Below, piece by piece: positions 34,981 through 47,360 of a stretch of DNA of 64,000 nt (position 1 is the stretch's first letter; each line of letters starts with the position of its first letter). Made by a program: the position numbers and the translations under genes. This DNA comes from Rachycentron canadum. Lineage: Eukaryota; Chordata; Actinopteri; Carangiformes; Rachycentridae. Where the stretch lies: assembly GCA_038496675.1 (NCBI GenBank), contig CM076666.1, positions 12,433,063-12,497,062 on the forward strand, read 5' to 3'. A model generated the notes under the pieces. It worked only from the letters and a program-made list of their open reading frames with translations. It did no database searches and was not told the DNA's origin.

Positions 34981-36480
34981 GGTACAAGATACCTACAAGA
35001 ACCAACCAACTATGAATATCTATGCGAATATCTGCAAGTGAATGGTAAACTTATTTTACTTTAGTTAAAAGTTAAGAGTGCATTAAGAGAGCTTGGTTAA
35101 AGTGACTTTTACTTGTTGAAATAGTGGCTGTGATTTTGCAATAGCAATGATTTGTGCTTTGTCAATGCTTGGTTTTCCACAGTGGGGATGGAAAGGTTAC
35201 ACTGACGTGAAGCTTTTGGGATGGAGCTGAGTATGGCTCGGTCACTCTGCCCTCAAGGTAAAATGTAATGAAAATGCAACATGTCAAAGACGCATAGTTA
35301 AATGCTCAGATAAGCCACTGTCTGTCTTCTGTGGTGTGATGCCCCACCTTTAATTTAGTATCTGTTTTGAGAAAATAACCAAGGCTTGAGGCACTGGTAA
35401 TATCGACTCCCTGAGCGCCCACCACTACACACTCTAGAGCAATAATCTTAATGACCCTCTCCTATGCATCTCCTCGCTTCTTCCATCCCTGACCCCTCCC
35501 CTTCTTCCGTCCATTCGCCCTGTCCCCTATCCCAGGTTACTTCCACCACAACGGAGACGGCTAAACACACCCCCTTCCCACTCCCAAACCACACACACTC
35601 ATACACACCCTGAGGGTGAACCCAATAGGTCCACTGCGTGTAAGTCGTAGCGTCTCCCCTCTCGACTCCCCACCTCAGCGTGTTTCTTCATCCTGCCTCT
35701 GGGGCTAGAACATGGACACCGCTCTTTCTCTTCTTTATGCCATCCAGATAACCTTATGTGTTGGACAGGGTGAAGAGAAACCCACAAATAACTGTCACTG
35801 AAAAGACGATGGGCAGCTTCCCTACTGCTGGCATCATCGCAGGGTTTCACTGTGAGCCAAAGTGATGATGAGGTGTTGGGGCAGTATATCGGGGCTGGCG
35901 TGAAGGTAGACAGAGGATTATCGAGAATTTGAATGTATCACATCTTCGACGATGGCATTCAAATAAAGCCCTGAACTGCTGGAAGGCAAAAAGGGCCAGT
36001 GCATAAAGGAGATCCATTACACAGAACAAGACCATGAAAATAGTCTTGTTTTGTCTAAATGACATGCAAAAAAGTCTTCTTTCATATTTGTATAATTTAT
36101 AATGTGAAAATCATGCTTCAAGCACTTTTCATACACAAAGTGCATTTTGCCCTTCAAATGAAATACACACAAGGAGAATATATCAGGCTATGTTTTCTTA
36201 TGCTATTGATTCCACGTATCTGCCCACTCAAGCCTCTCAAGGCCAACATTAAAATGTCTTGCTTCCTATCTCCATCTTTAATTGATGGTGTGTATTACCC
36301 TAATCCACACACTCAATTCTCTGCTCTTCACTCCTTGATATTAAGTGTGTGTGAATGTGTATGGACTGTTAAGGTTGCTTTTGTACACTTTACTGTTTAT
36401 GGCTGCCTTAAGAGCTTATGGATTAAAAGGAGGATGTGCGCCATGAGTGCAAGACAAGACATTAGGCTCTTTATTAGCTA
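34981..36480. other. Non-coding stretch, no gene seen
   Basis: Includes a pyrimidine-rich segment (35450-35590) and a more balanced block at about 35600-36010 that may be a conserved element. Its minus-strand open frames (83 and 72 codons) have no recognisable domain. Confidence 0.55.
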
Positions 36481-36484
36481 ATCA

Positions 36485-36745
36485 CATAGACAATGGGTTT
36501 AAAGCACTTCTAAAACAATACAATGACAAAGGCAGAGGATTATTTGCAAGACTCAGTGCTTGTTTGCTCCATTTGCATTAATTAAGTAAGGGGGTCCTGA
36601 TCTATATTGCAGCAATTAAGTGAGTGCAGCTGATAAATTGAGGGTAGCCCTTTTTCAAGTGATAATAACATTGCAATATTAAGATATGATTGCATAAGAA
36701 TCTTGTATATTTAGGACATTTCTTACATATCATGCAAATAAAGCC
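36485..36745. promoter_or_regulatory. Candidate enhancer, SOX/POU/homeodomain cluster
   Basis: SOX cores ACAATGG (36490-36496), ACAATGA (36520-36526) and ACAAAGG (36526-36532). POU octamers ATTTGCAT (36571-36578) and, in the opposite orientation, ATGCAAAT (36732-36739). The palindrome TTAATTAA (36578-36585) overlaps the first octamer. This combination is typical of neural-progenitor enhancers bound by SOX and POU factors. Motifs are seen directly; function is inference. Confidence 0.38.
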
Positions 36746-38660
36746 AAGCCTAAAATGAGTGCAACCAATCACACACTTGATAGAAAACACTTTAACTGAA
36801 ACGTTTTTCTTTATTTACCTGATAGACTTTTTCATAGTAATTTTCTATGGATATTTGTGGTCAACAGTGGATGGATCACCATGACCATAGTAATCCCCTG
36901 ACTGAATTCTCTCAGTCACCTGTCAATCTCTCAAAATGTTCTCTAGCCTTCAACTGTCCATCAGCTTGACAACGTGTGGATTGGAGGAGATGAGAGGCAA
37001 GCAGACAGATGTGTTGCCATTGTATCACTTGGGTTTTTATCACCACCCCCCCACCCCACCCACCTCCTCCCACCCATCAATGATTAGAGAGCTAGGAGGA
37101 AGTTTAGCACACATCTGTGATGTGTGAAAGCCTGACAGGGGCTGCCTGTCCACACGGGCCCAGACACCACGTGCAGGCCAGCAGAAGTTCAAAGATTACT
37201 TGAGGTCTTCATAGAAATGACTGGACTTGTGTGGATGCTATGTGGCCAGCTGCTCAAAATAAAATAAATAAATTACATCAGATTTACTTTTAAGGGTATT
37301 ATAGAAAATATCTCAATGTAGTGTTTTTTCCTTTAATGAAAACAGACCCATTTTTTTTTCATATGGGAATGACAATGAGATTTGTAAAATTATGTCAAGC
37401 TCCAGGGGCCTTAGCCACACAGCTCTCGATGGATGTGTCATAATTTTGGCAACAGGATGAAATCAGGTCACCTAACCTGTTAATGAACAGTTATCATCAA
37501 GGGTGTATGCATGTGCGTATGACCATGTATGGTGCACTTTAATAGTGTGTGTTTGTGTGTGTGTGTGAGTGATCCTTGGGGGCATGGCTGAAGTAATGAT
37601 TTACTAAATGTCAAATGAACAGTAGTGGGGAGAAAACACCATGCAGGCGTGTTGGCTGGAAGCTCTTTAGCATTTCACGCCCTGATTGTGAGACAGCTCC
37701 TTTGGTCAGCCTACATCACTGAGGCAGCAGCATGTCCTGAGAATTAGTGCCCAAGGATTACATGCACACACATTAAGAACCATACTCAACTCTTTATATA
37801 GATGCAGAGCCACAAACAAATGAACAAACACATACACAGTCAGTGGTATGATATGATAAGGTCAAGATGAGCTTGAATGGATGAGAACTTGAACCTTCTC
37901 TGCTTTATATTGTAACTCCTGAGATTCTTCCCCTTTTTCCACTTTCACATTTTTTTGTCAGTAGTTGCCACCAAATGCTGAGTTCTGTCACTGACTGTCA
38001 CTGAGTAGAAAAGAGCCCAAACCATCTGTGCAATAATAGCTTTTATGAGTTTGTTCCCTCTCATAGAGAGCATACTGTGGTCTCTTGGGTGGACATCACA
38101 GTCGGCGACAGCCTGATGTGGGCTGAGAGGTTGCCATGTTGGCTGTCTACCCCCTCTCAGGCTCATCTCTAGGGTCCACAGAGACTGTGAAGAGGGGCCT
38201 ATCACCAGCGCTCCTGTTGCCTAATCACTTTCTTTCTTTCCTCTCCTCTTCCCCTTAGCATTTCAGGCTGCCATTCGCATTTGCACTCTGTCCGCACACC
38301 ATCATTTATTTATTTATCCTTTTTCCAGTGTTGCTTTTCCTTTCAGCACTCTGATTTATCCCGATTTGTGAGGAAGAGAACCCAGATGGCACCAAAGGCG
38401 AGGTCTGAGACACGCAAAATGAAAATGCACACAGACAAACAACACAAATGGTAGTCCTGTCTGTTGTCACACCACATCTTTGACCATTAATGCCCCTTAT
38501 ATAGTTAGTTCTTCTGACAGGTGTATTTGTTGACCACCAGGCGGATATTTGGATGGATGTGTTGACCAATCCAATCTGCCAACAGAGACTTTATGCAAAT
38601 GTAGGTCATCATGCCTCATACATGTTATTGGTGTGAAGGAGCAATATGACAAAGAAGTAG
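36746..38660. other. Non-coding stretch, no gene seen
   Basis: A C-rich tract at 37046-37075 (five C runs of 3 or more, short loops) could form a minus-strand G-quadruplex. A TG-rich patch lies at about 37545-37567. A pyrimidine tract ending in TTAG at 38258 resembles an acceptor without a donor partner. A motif-rich block lies at about 37640-37760. No gene. Confidence 0.6.
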
Positions 38661-38666
38661 GCAGTT

Positions 38667-38690
38667 GGGGGGGTGGGGGGTGGGGTGGGG
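38667..38690 (+). other. G-quadruplex motif
   Basis: Four G runs of 7, 6, 4 and 4 separated by single T bases, a textbook intramolecular G-quadruplex sequence. No nearby gene start is visible to suggest a role. Confidence 0.75.
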
Positions 38691-40455
38691 TGGTATGTTA
38701 TGGAGGCAGAACTAGATATAGGAGTGGAGTTGTGGGTTCACTCTGGTAATCTGGTGACTACTTACAGTCTTGAAGTGACAGACTCACTAATGACACTGAC
38801 CTTCTACCTTTGCTCCTTTCTCTACCCTTGGCACACATGCACATATACAGAGACATACGTGTCATTTTGACCTCATCCTTGATGCATCCGGACAGTTTGT
38901 TTGATAGGTGGGTTTGGTGGTGGATGGGGGTGGAGGTTGCTGTGTTGTGTGGGTGGTAGAGGGTTGGGTTTTCTTGTGGGTGTAGGCAAAGATAGGTGCT
39001 GGCGCATCAAAGCCAGGGGTAATTTACTGTATGTATTATGCTTTCATTAGTATACAACACAAAAACCAAAAGGACAAACACATCTACCTGGGTTACATCT
39101 AATCAGTTCAAACTGATCACAAAATAAAATTCTGGTAAAATTAAATACAGTTCAGACATTAAGTGAAGTAATTTAAATACACCTTGAGTTTTATAGTAGA
39201 GTGGGTGTGGCCTGCTTCTCAATTACAGTAAAATATACAGCTATCTTAACAGTAAGTCAACATTCATGCTCACTCAGGTTCCTCAAGGGCACATGATGAA
39301 TGAGCGGCATCAGCAGGTTGACAGCTGACATGTAGACTGCAGACCCTCATCCCTCCCAGCATCACCTTCATAGCAGGACTTCTAACGCTGCAGGCTTCAT
39401 CAAGCCAACACTGAAAGAGAGGAGTCTGCCAAAATTGCCCAGAGTCTAAGTGTAGTAGTTGTTATAGCAACATGGACTAGTCGTCATATCCCCACTAATT
39501 TTAGTGTGTATGTCAGCACAGGTCACGACCATTTCCTTGATATTTGACTAATGCCGACAAGTTACTCCAACACCATGGACAGCAACATAAAACTCATAAA
39601 GGAACTGAACATTAGAAATAATTTCTTTTAATATTATGCATAGAACAAATACCACAAAACAATTACAGAAAGTTTTACTTACAACACTGCTTTCATTTTT
39701 CTTGTATTACCATCTGCAGTGTAAGATAAAGTTACTTTGTATTTCTTGCATTTTAATTACAGTATGTAAATGGTTTGCATGACCACTACAGGGTAATGAA
39801 GAGAGTTTGATGCATCTGATACAGTCATTGATTACTGTTTAAACAGACAACTTTTTAAAACAGCATTGCAAAAGCATTTAATCTTAGCCTAATGCAAAGA
39901 GCTGGCATATCTTATTACAATATTTTTACTCTCCCACAACATATTTTTGGAATAAATGGAAATGTGCCAACATATTTACTTGTGGAGTCCATCGAAGCAA
40001 TCACACACAATGAGGAATTTACAGGACTGGCTCAGCAGCCTGTAAACTAATCTCTAAAGAGTGACTAATTCTACAGTACTTTACGTTATTTTTATCTATT
40101 TATGTCAGGCACGTGTTAACAAGCCAGCTGATGAAACTGAGTATGTTCTTCCTGATCATAAATTTTTATGAGTAAATGTCCTCAAGCATAAAAAACTTCT
40201 GAGCAGGGCTACCTGACAGGAAGCAGATGCTGGCACATTAGGCATGCTACTAAATATGTCTGTGTTCAATTTTCCTGTAAGAATATCAAGTCTGTCGTCT
40301 TTCTTCCGACTGATGCCATTGGTCTGAAAAAGTGACCTCATGTTAAGGACAAATGAATGCCTGAAGACAACCAACTGCATTTACATGCCAGATGGAAAAC
40401 CATTAGTGTTTACTGGAAACAGATTATAAACAGGTTAATGCAGTATATGCCCATG
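38691..40455. other. Non-coding stretch, no gene seen
   Basis: GT-rich patch at about 38905-38990, otherwise AT-rich sequence. No gene and no recognised repeat. Confidence 0.6.
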
Positions 40456-40745
40456 TTTTAAAGACACAGTTTGATATTTTTGGAGACATGTTTGTTTGCT
40501 GAGAGTAAAATGAGGAAATTTAAAATCTCTGTTGGCTAAATATGAAGCTACAGCTGGCAGCAAGTGAATAAAAAGTCTAAAACCAAGGCGCAGTGACTCC
40601 CTGTGCCCGACCAAGAACTAGTCCCCTACGTAACTCCTCTTTAAACCACAAATTAATGTTTTACACGTGGACTTTTAGGCAAAAATTGAGTCATAACATT
40701 CGTGAGGTGATGGTAGGCAGATTTTGTTACTTTTAGGCAGAGGTT
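40456..40745 (+). mobile_element. Third percomorph interspersed repeat, about 290 bp
   Basis: Follows a fish repeat that I recognise from the ordered words AGTTTGATATTTTTGG, GCTGAGAGTAAAATGAGG, AAATATGAAGCTACAGC, GTAACTCCTCTTTAAACCAC, GAGGTGATGGTAGGCAG and ATTTTGTTACTTTT. Those correspond to the family words TTTGACATTTTGGG, GCCGAGAGTTAGATGAG and GTGCTGGTAGGCGG. Diverged, no coding capacity, family name not assigned. Confidence 0.7.
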
Positions 40746-42570
40746 GCACACCCAAATCTACGGGATTGCTTCTTTAATTCAGTTACTTAGCACGGGTGAA
40801 TACACTTTATACTACTTAATAGTACAGCAACTGTTGCATCCCATTTATTTTTATATATTTATCTATCAACATACTGTGGGTACGACAAAGTTATCCACAC
40901 TTTTTTTGTCAGTGTATCGTTTCATGCGTCTGCATTAGTGTCTGTGTGTGTATGTGTGTCTGGACCTTAGGAGATTGCTAAGAGTGTGTCTGATTTCTCT
41001 AACACACTTGTTCATTTCTCCTCTATTGTCACCTCTTGCTTATCTTGATTTCTGGGTACAGAAGCAGACAGGTGTTCCTGATTGGTGTTGCTTTCCAGCA
41101 CAGAGAGTGGTAAGGCAACACCTTCAGCCCAACTTTTATCCATTTATCCTAAACAACTGTGGTATAGTAAGATAACCACTGTCCACTGTATGTGTGTGTG
41201 TGTGAAAGAGAGAGAGAGAGTCTGTCTATGTAAGTGTGTTCTGTTCTTGCGTTTAAGGGGCTGGGGGTTAGATTTCATCCTGATAGCATGGGCAGCCATG
41301 GAGGAGGGCCAAACATATGTTCCGATGGCCAGGAACAAAAGCACTGACACGTTAGCCTTTTCACGGAGATGACCTTTCCGCCGCTCCCTATCCCAGCTTC
41401 TCTGCCTGCCGCTGTCCTTTTGTCTGCCAGCTTGCCCCAGGCCCAGCTCAAGCCGAGCGCTAGAATTTCTCCTCGTCTCCCCAAATCTCCCTTGACTAAA
41501 TGTCAGGATTACATATTTCTCTGCTCACACTGAGGGCTTTAATTAGCACTACTGTGTATGAGTTTGTGTTTGTGTGTAAGTGTGTCTGTGCATGAGAGGG
41601 TGAATAAATGTGCATAAGTCTATGTCACTTTACTGTGTGGAGGTGTGTGTCACGTACACTTTTGTAATCATGAGCACTTCCCTGTGGTTCCCGTATCCTG
41701 AGCAGATTTCTCCATTCAGTACCCTCTAACCTCTCTCACTGCAGGCCAGAGTGGCTGACAAGTTGAGGGAGGTGAAATAGGGAGGAGGGAAAGGTGAGAA
41801 AAAGATGGGGAATCACATTTAACAGTGGTAGCAGATCTGCTAATGTGAAGAAAATGCACACACACATGTGAGCACATGATACACAGGGTCACGCTGAAAC
41901 CTGAGGCCACCAAGGGATTCTCAAACAGAAACATCATTAATCATTTTTGAGAATTTCCAAATACCTTCATTTAACTATAATGAGCTTATAATATGACTTA
42001 AGCATCAATTCAGCTGTGGTGATAAAAGGTTTTTGAGTCATTGGTCTGATGAACCAATCAGAATAAAATAATTAATAATTTAAGTTATAGCAATAAGTAC
42101 TGGTTGTATGAACTGCACAATCAGCTGCCAGGCATTTAAGTTGCTAACCTCTTTACTAAAAGTTAAACATGCTCTCCCAAAGGGCCATAGCGAGTCTGCA
42201 TGAAAACAGCTGTAGCTGAAAAGGTCTTGCAGTTCAGTAGCTTTAGGATAATGTTAGTGTGTTACTATAAAGTCAGCCACTGGTGGATCTAATGCAGTAA
42301 AGTAACAGAGTAGTCCTTCCAGAGGAAATCTCCATGGAGCTTAGGAAATTGCTAAGAGATGCTATGGTTTCTTGTGTACATACAAGTACAGTGGCTATTG
42401 ACAGCTAAGAATTATATGTCGCCCTTATGTGAACAAGATGCTATTGTTTCCTATTTTCCAGAATGATTCATTTTAATAAGCCCTGAGAATTTCAATTGTT
42501 CTCAGCTCTAGAGGCTATTTTGTGTCTAAAGCCTGATGTTAATTAGGGAACAATGATTTAATAATTCACG
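40746..42570. other. Non-coding stretch, no gene seen
   Basis: Includes a compound (TG)n then (GA)n microsatellite at about 41190-41220, a balanced block at about 41260-41500 and several TG-rich patches (41560-41650). Short open frames on both strands show no domain. Confidence 0.55.
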
Positions 42571-42579
42571 CTCTTCTAC

Positions 42580-43260
42580 ACTGCCCACTGACACTGTTCT
42601 CAGCAGCCCCGCCTTGTCACCATCTGAGCTTCACAGCATAATAACAAATCAACAAAAGAAATTCACACTACACTGGCAATACATAACACCACTGAGACAA
42701 AGAATTTCCATTGTTCCAGGGTTCCTATAAATATCTAGAGGTTATGCTAATAGATGTGGGACATAACAGAATGATTGTACGAGTCTGTGTGTGTGTGAGG
42801 GAGAGAGAGAGACTGTGTAAAGGCACTTCACATCACACTGTCAAGACAGGCCCTTCCTCTCCCTCGTGCACTTAGAGAGGCTGGCAGTTACCCAGTCCTC
42901 CATGAGCGCACGCCGCGGACTGGTTCTGAACTGGTTCCCTCACTCGGGGCTAGCCTGGGACCAAACCCTGCGTCGCCTCTAATTAGGGGAGGCGCCCAGG
43001 CACAGGCATAACGAGCTGATGAATAATTAGAATTGGAGGAAATTGTGCAGCCAGGGTGGCAAATCTGGAGGGACAAGTGCTGAAAACAAGGCAAGCGGCA
43101 TTAAGTCCACAGTCAGTCAAATCTGTGAACTTGGCCAGCGGCGTTAACACTAGGCCTGTGTGAAGAGGAATAAAGCTCCAGCACTGGTGGCCAGCCAAGG
43201 CCATAGTCAGACCCCCAGGGTCGATTAAGAGATGTGGGTGATAAATGAATCCATAAATTG
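42580..43260. promoter_or_regulatory. GC-richer block with homeodomain palindrome
   Basis: A 6-bp inverted pair CGCCTC (42974-42979) and GAGGCG (42989-42994) encloses CTAATTAG (42979-42986), a palindromic homeodomain word. TAATTAG recurs near 43025, and ATTAAT words occur to about 43280. The block is much GC-richer than its flanks and has no coding signature beyond 60-75-codon chance frames. A conserved regulatory element is plausible but untested. Confidence 0.3.
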
Positions 43261-45000
43261 CCAGCGATGAATATTAATTCTTTAGTTCTCTGGCATTATG
43301 AGAATGCTAAACCATGTGCAAAAGGATGCAGTGTTGATACTGGGATAGTATCTCAACATTTCCAAGGCATTGTGTCAAAATCAAAATAAATGATTGACAG
43401 ACATGTTTGGCTGCAAGTGCTGTTCTCACTTCCAACACCCATGCTGAGGAGAAAGTAGCCTTGCCTCTCTATGTGTAAAAGAGTGTCAAAATGTTGTCCA
43501 CACTGTAATAAATTGTCATACATTGTGTCTAAATATGTAAATATAAAATTATAAATTATAAATAAATTAATTTTGTAGCCTCAGCTTCACACTATGAGTT
43601 TTCAAGGTGTGAATTTCCAAAAGTAGAACGCTGAATCACCAATGGAGTGGTGGTAAAGTGAAGTGACAGTAATGATGATAGGGTGTTTGCAGGCTAGCAT
43701 TGGACTGACACACTTTGGGTCAGTCTTTTCCTCTCGCAAACATCCCCCTCATTATCATGCATGGGGTTGGGGCTGGCGTGAGAGGGGGTGAACAAGTCTT
43801 CTCCAGGGTGATTGGGAGCCTCGGTTGGGGTAGCAGCAGGGGAGTGACGAGGACATCCATGGGGGAGAATCCAAGGACTGTGCCCCTCTGATGATCCTCT
43901 GACAGCCAACATGGCTGCCCAGCGTTAATTAGTGCTGGCCTTCCCCAGTCACCAAGGTTGTTCACATCCCTGGGTCATTTAACACGTTGCTTGCTTTCTG
44001 CTTGCTCTTTTCTCTGCCAGCTGTGCCACTTTGTCTGGCAGAGTGGAATCACGCCCCGGTGATGCAGGGCATTAGACGTGTGACTTTCATGTTTTCACCT
44101 AATGTCTGGTGGCCTGTTTGTTTTGTCATGTGGTGCTGATATGTGGATATGTGACAAATTTGCATTCATCCAAGAGACATGACTTTTATTTCAAAGCTTA
44201 AAATGACTTCAGACCTTATATTCTGTTATAATAATGACCAAGGTTTACTTTCATTGGGGTTTTGCCCTTGACAACACCTCTTTCAGTCTGGCTGTATAAG
44301 GGTTATAAAGCTGTTGGCAAGGCAGTCTCCGATAATAAAGTATGCCATGAGGAATACATTCAATAATATTACAGCAGTGAATTTGTGTCAATGAAAAGAC
44401 ATGATTACAATAACAAAAGGCCAGGCAGCCTGAGTCAGATTGAGGGATATTTTCCTGAAAAAAAAAATCTTGTAATGATCGGGGAAACACAGGTGATAAA
44501 GCAGTGTGTGGACGCAAGTTCAAAGAAAGGATAGTATTCCAGAAATTGTGTACATCTAAGTGCGGTCCTCTATTCTGAAAATGTGACTTATCTTTCTAAA
44601 TACAGCATATTTCTTTTTTCACGTTAATCACTATTGTTTCTCTGTTGTCTGTGCATCTTTCAGCCACTAAAAGGATTTTTTTCTTCAATTTCCCAAAGCA
44701 TTCACATAAGACTGCCCTGTTTTTTTGTATATTATAGTCTTATTACATGATTGCTGCTATCTGAAAACATGTGGTTAAAATAATAAGCAGTCTTTGTGCA
44801 ATGTGAAGCAGAAAACAGGGCCAAATCATGCAATGATAAACATGACTTTTCCCCCTTTCCCAATCTTCCAACTCATTTGAACTTAATGCTGCATTCATCA
44901 TTTTGATAAGCATCAGCATGCAGCCAATATGGTAGTTGAGGAAAGCAGATAGGAGACTGAAGCCAAAGCTCGTTAGGGCCACCTATTATAACATTTAGGA
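43261..45000. other. Non-coding stretch, no gene seen
   Basis: AT-rich at 43490-43590, a balanced block at 43680-43990, then AT-rich again. Minus-strand frames at 43694-43965 are Pro/Ser-rich and domain-less. No transposon recognised. Confidence 0.6.
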
Positions 45001-45530
45001 GTGTTCTTAATAGAAACATGCCTCAGAGCTGATGGCTTTTAAAAGGAGAGGAGTTTTTGGTTTCCGTGCAGCACGTCATATCATTAACCGCGAAAGGAGG
45101 AGTGCAGAGTGTCTCACATCCCTGCTTTCCGTCCCTTTTCCACATACATTAGTGTCCCCATGTCACATTTCATGTGTAGCGGAAGGGAAAACGCGTTGGT
45201 TCCCCAGCCGAATGTGGGCTAAGGGGAAAAAGCTAAGCCTTGGGCAATCAGAGCAGGGGAGAGTCGTGGCATTAATGGTGATGAGTAGTGATCACAGACT
45301 CTGGTCATTAGACTAATAAGACTGTATTTAAATTAGCCAGGCATGTTTTTTCCTCGTTCCCTCTTTCCCTCCTCCTGCCCCCTCCCTCCTGTTATTTTCA
45401 TGGTCATGCATTGGAAAACACATCCACATATTGTGATCAGAGTTTCTCCTGATTCATTTCCTTAACGAAAGAACTAATTAAATGAGGCGCGCCAACCTAA
45501 TTAATAATTATTTTTCCTCTGTCAAGCGGA
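45001..45530. promoter_or_regulatory. Possible conserved block with TAATTA cluster
   Basis: TAATTA at 45475-45480, 45498-45503 and 45505-45510 flank the rare 8-bp GC palindrome GGCGCGCC (45486-45493). The preceding 450 bp are balanced in composition. Homeodomain binding is inference. Confidence 0.3.
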
Positions 45531-45538
45531 AGAATTTG

Positions 45539-45556
45539 CCCCCCCCCCCCCCCCCC
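45539..45556. repeat. C18 homopolymer
   Basis: Eighteen consecutive C bases. Length is likely to be unreliable in the assembly. Confidence 0.9.
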
Positions 45557-47360
45557 ATATTTAACAACTTAACATTGTTAAACCTAAATTGTGATTTCTG
45601 TGTTTTATTGATTTGGGATTATTTTTTATGGTTAGGCAGTACTTTGAAAGTCTGATAAAAACATTTAGAAAAAATCTGAAAAACTTTCTTATCCTCAACC
45701 ATATCTATTATAATAATAGAATTACAGCACATCTGCTTCTCTTCAACTCAGTTAATGGAGTATGCTGAGATAAGATAATGGATAAATGTAAATTGTTTTA
45801 TTTTTTAAAAATTATTTATTTACTGAAGGTGTGTAATAGCATTCTGTGTAAAGTGAGTGATACCTGCATTTAACCTGCATCACACATCCAGGCCTCACGG
45901 GTAATCTCCTTTACCATTAATCAAATCATTAATTTGGTGTTGTTGAGAGCAGTAATTTAATATTGCCTTTTAAATGCAGTGGTGAGTATGAAATATACTT
46001 CTTAACCTCATTATACATAAAGTTCAGTACTTGTGCAAGCTTCAAAAAGATAATATTTTAGAAATGATCTTTATCTTTTATGTAAGCCCATCAGTTTCCA
46101 TTATGGCTTATAATGCCACACATGAGTCGTGTTACTGCAGGTAAAAACAGCATAAAGGTCTCTGCGGTCGGTCTGTGTTTAAGCTGTACTTGGCCTCTGT
46201 GTACAGTGATCATGGCCGACAGTACCACTGGCTAGGGTGTGATCAACAGGATGCCTCCAGTGATAGTGGGCTGTGTAAGAGGCATATTCTCACCCAATTT
46301 CAACCCAAACAAGCCCCTCTCTTTTAGCTATCAACCTGCTTTGCACAAGAACAGGGCAAAGGCACAAGCTGCACCCTGAGCTCACTTGCTCTGCTCCCTC
46401 CAGCCTGATGCTTCAGGCGCTGGTGTGATTTTGCAGGCTGACAGTGACCCTGGCAGGGATGGGGTAGAACCTCTCTGGTCCCCTTATGTCTGGAAATGTC
46501 CTGGGGAGTGGGGGATTTAGGGGTGGGTGGTTGCTGTGGGGTCAGTTTATATTGTGCGTCCCTCTGCCCCATTCAGCTCTGTGGTGACCTTGCAGGGCTA
46601 CTCTGCCCACTGGGGAGAGGAAGGGAAGGGGAAGTGGAAGGTCATGATCCCTGCGGTGCACGTGTTGGACACAGATGCTAACACAGCCTGACGAGGGACT
46701 ATTGGAAACATATTCTTCAGGCTCTTACCGCTTTAGCCTACTCTTTTCTTCTTTTTCTGTGTTTTTCTCTGACCTGATAGAGCTGAGCAGCGATAGATGA
46801 CCTTTTCCCTGACACTGAATTGTTCCGCCCAGCACCATAGGATCACTGTTTACGCACCCCTGGCTAAGCCCTAAGGGAGGAAAGTGTGCTGCCTACACCA
46901 CATAAGCACATGCAGACACAGACACACATACACACACAGGTCCAACCAAGAGCAATGTCTCAATATGAGTGCTCTCTTCCTCTGTGTAAGTCCTTTGTTT
47001 CTGCAAATAGTTATTATGCAAGTTCACTCAGGAGACGACTGTGGAGAAATGTCTGAATACATAATCAACAATGTCTTATTGTGCTTAACCAATGGGGAAT
47101 CCTCATATATTCCAAATCTGACACATGCTCAGGGTTTTATATGCTGAGATTGTTCCTTGTAAGTTTATATTCAGACCAGATATAGCCAAAATAACACAAA
47201 TGTGTTTCATTGTTTGCACTGTACCTCCCCAAAAGCCAACGTTTACATTTCTTTTGTGCTTTTGTTTATTTGTCGGAAAGTTCATAATGTTCACCGCCAA
47301 GACAAGAGGGGTCTCCATCAAAGAGGAGCAGGGCAATGGATGGACAGAGTAGAGCATGTG
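45557..47360. other. Non-coding stretch, no gene seen
   Basis: AT-rich to about 46130, then a balanced block (46190-46680) with a minus-strand open frame of 82 codons lacking domains. An acceptor-like pyrimidine tract ends in TAG at 46790 without a donor partner. Confidence 0.55.
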
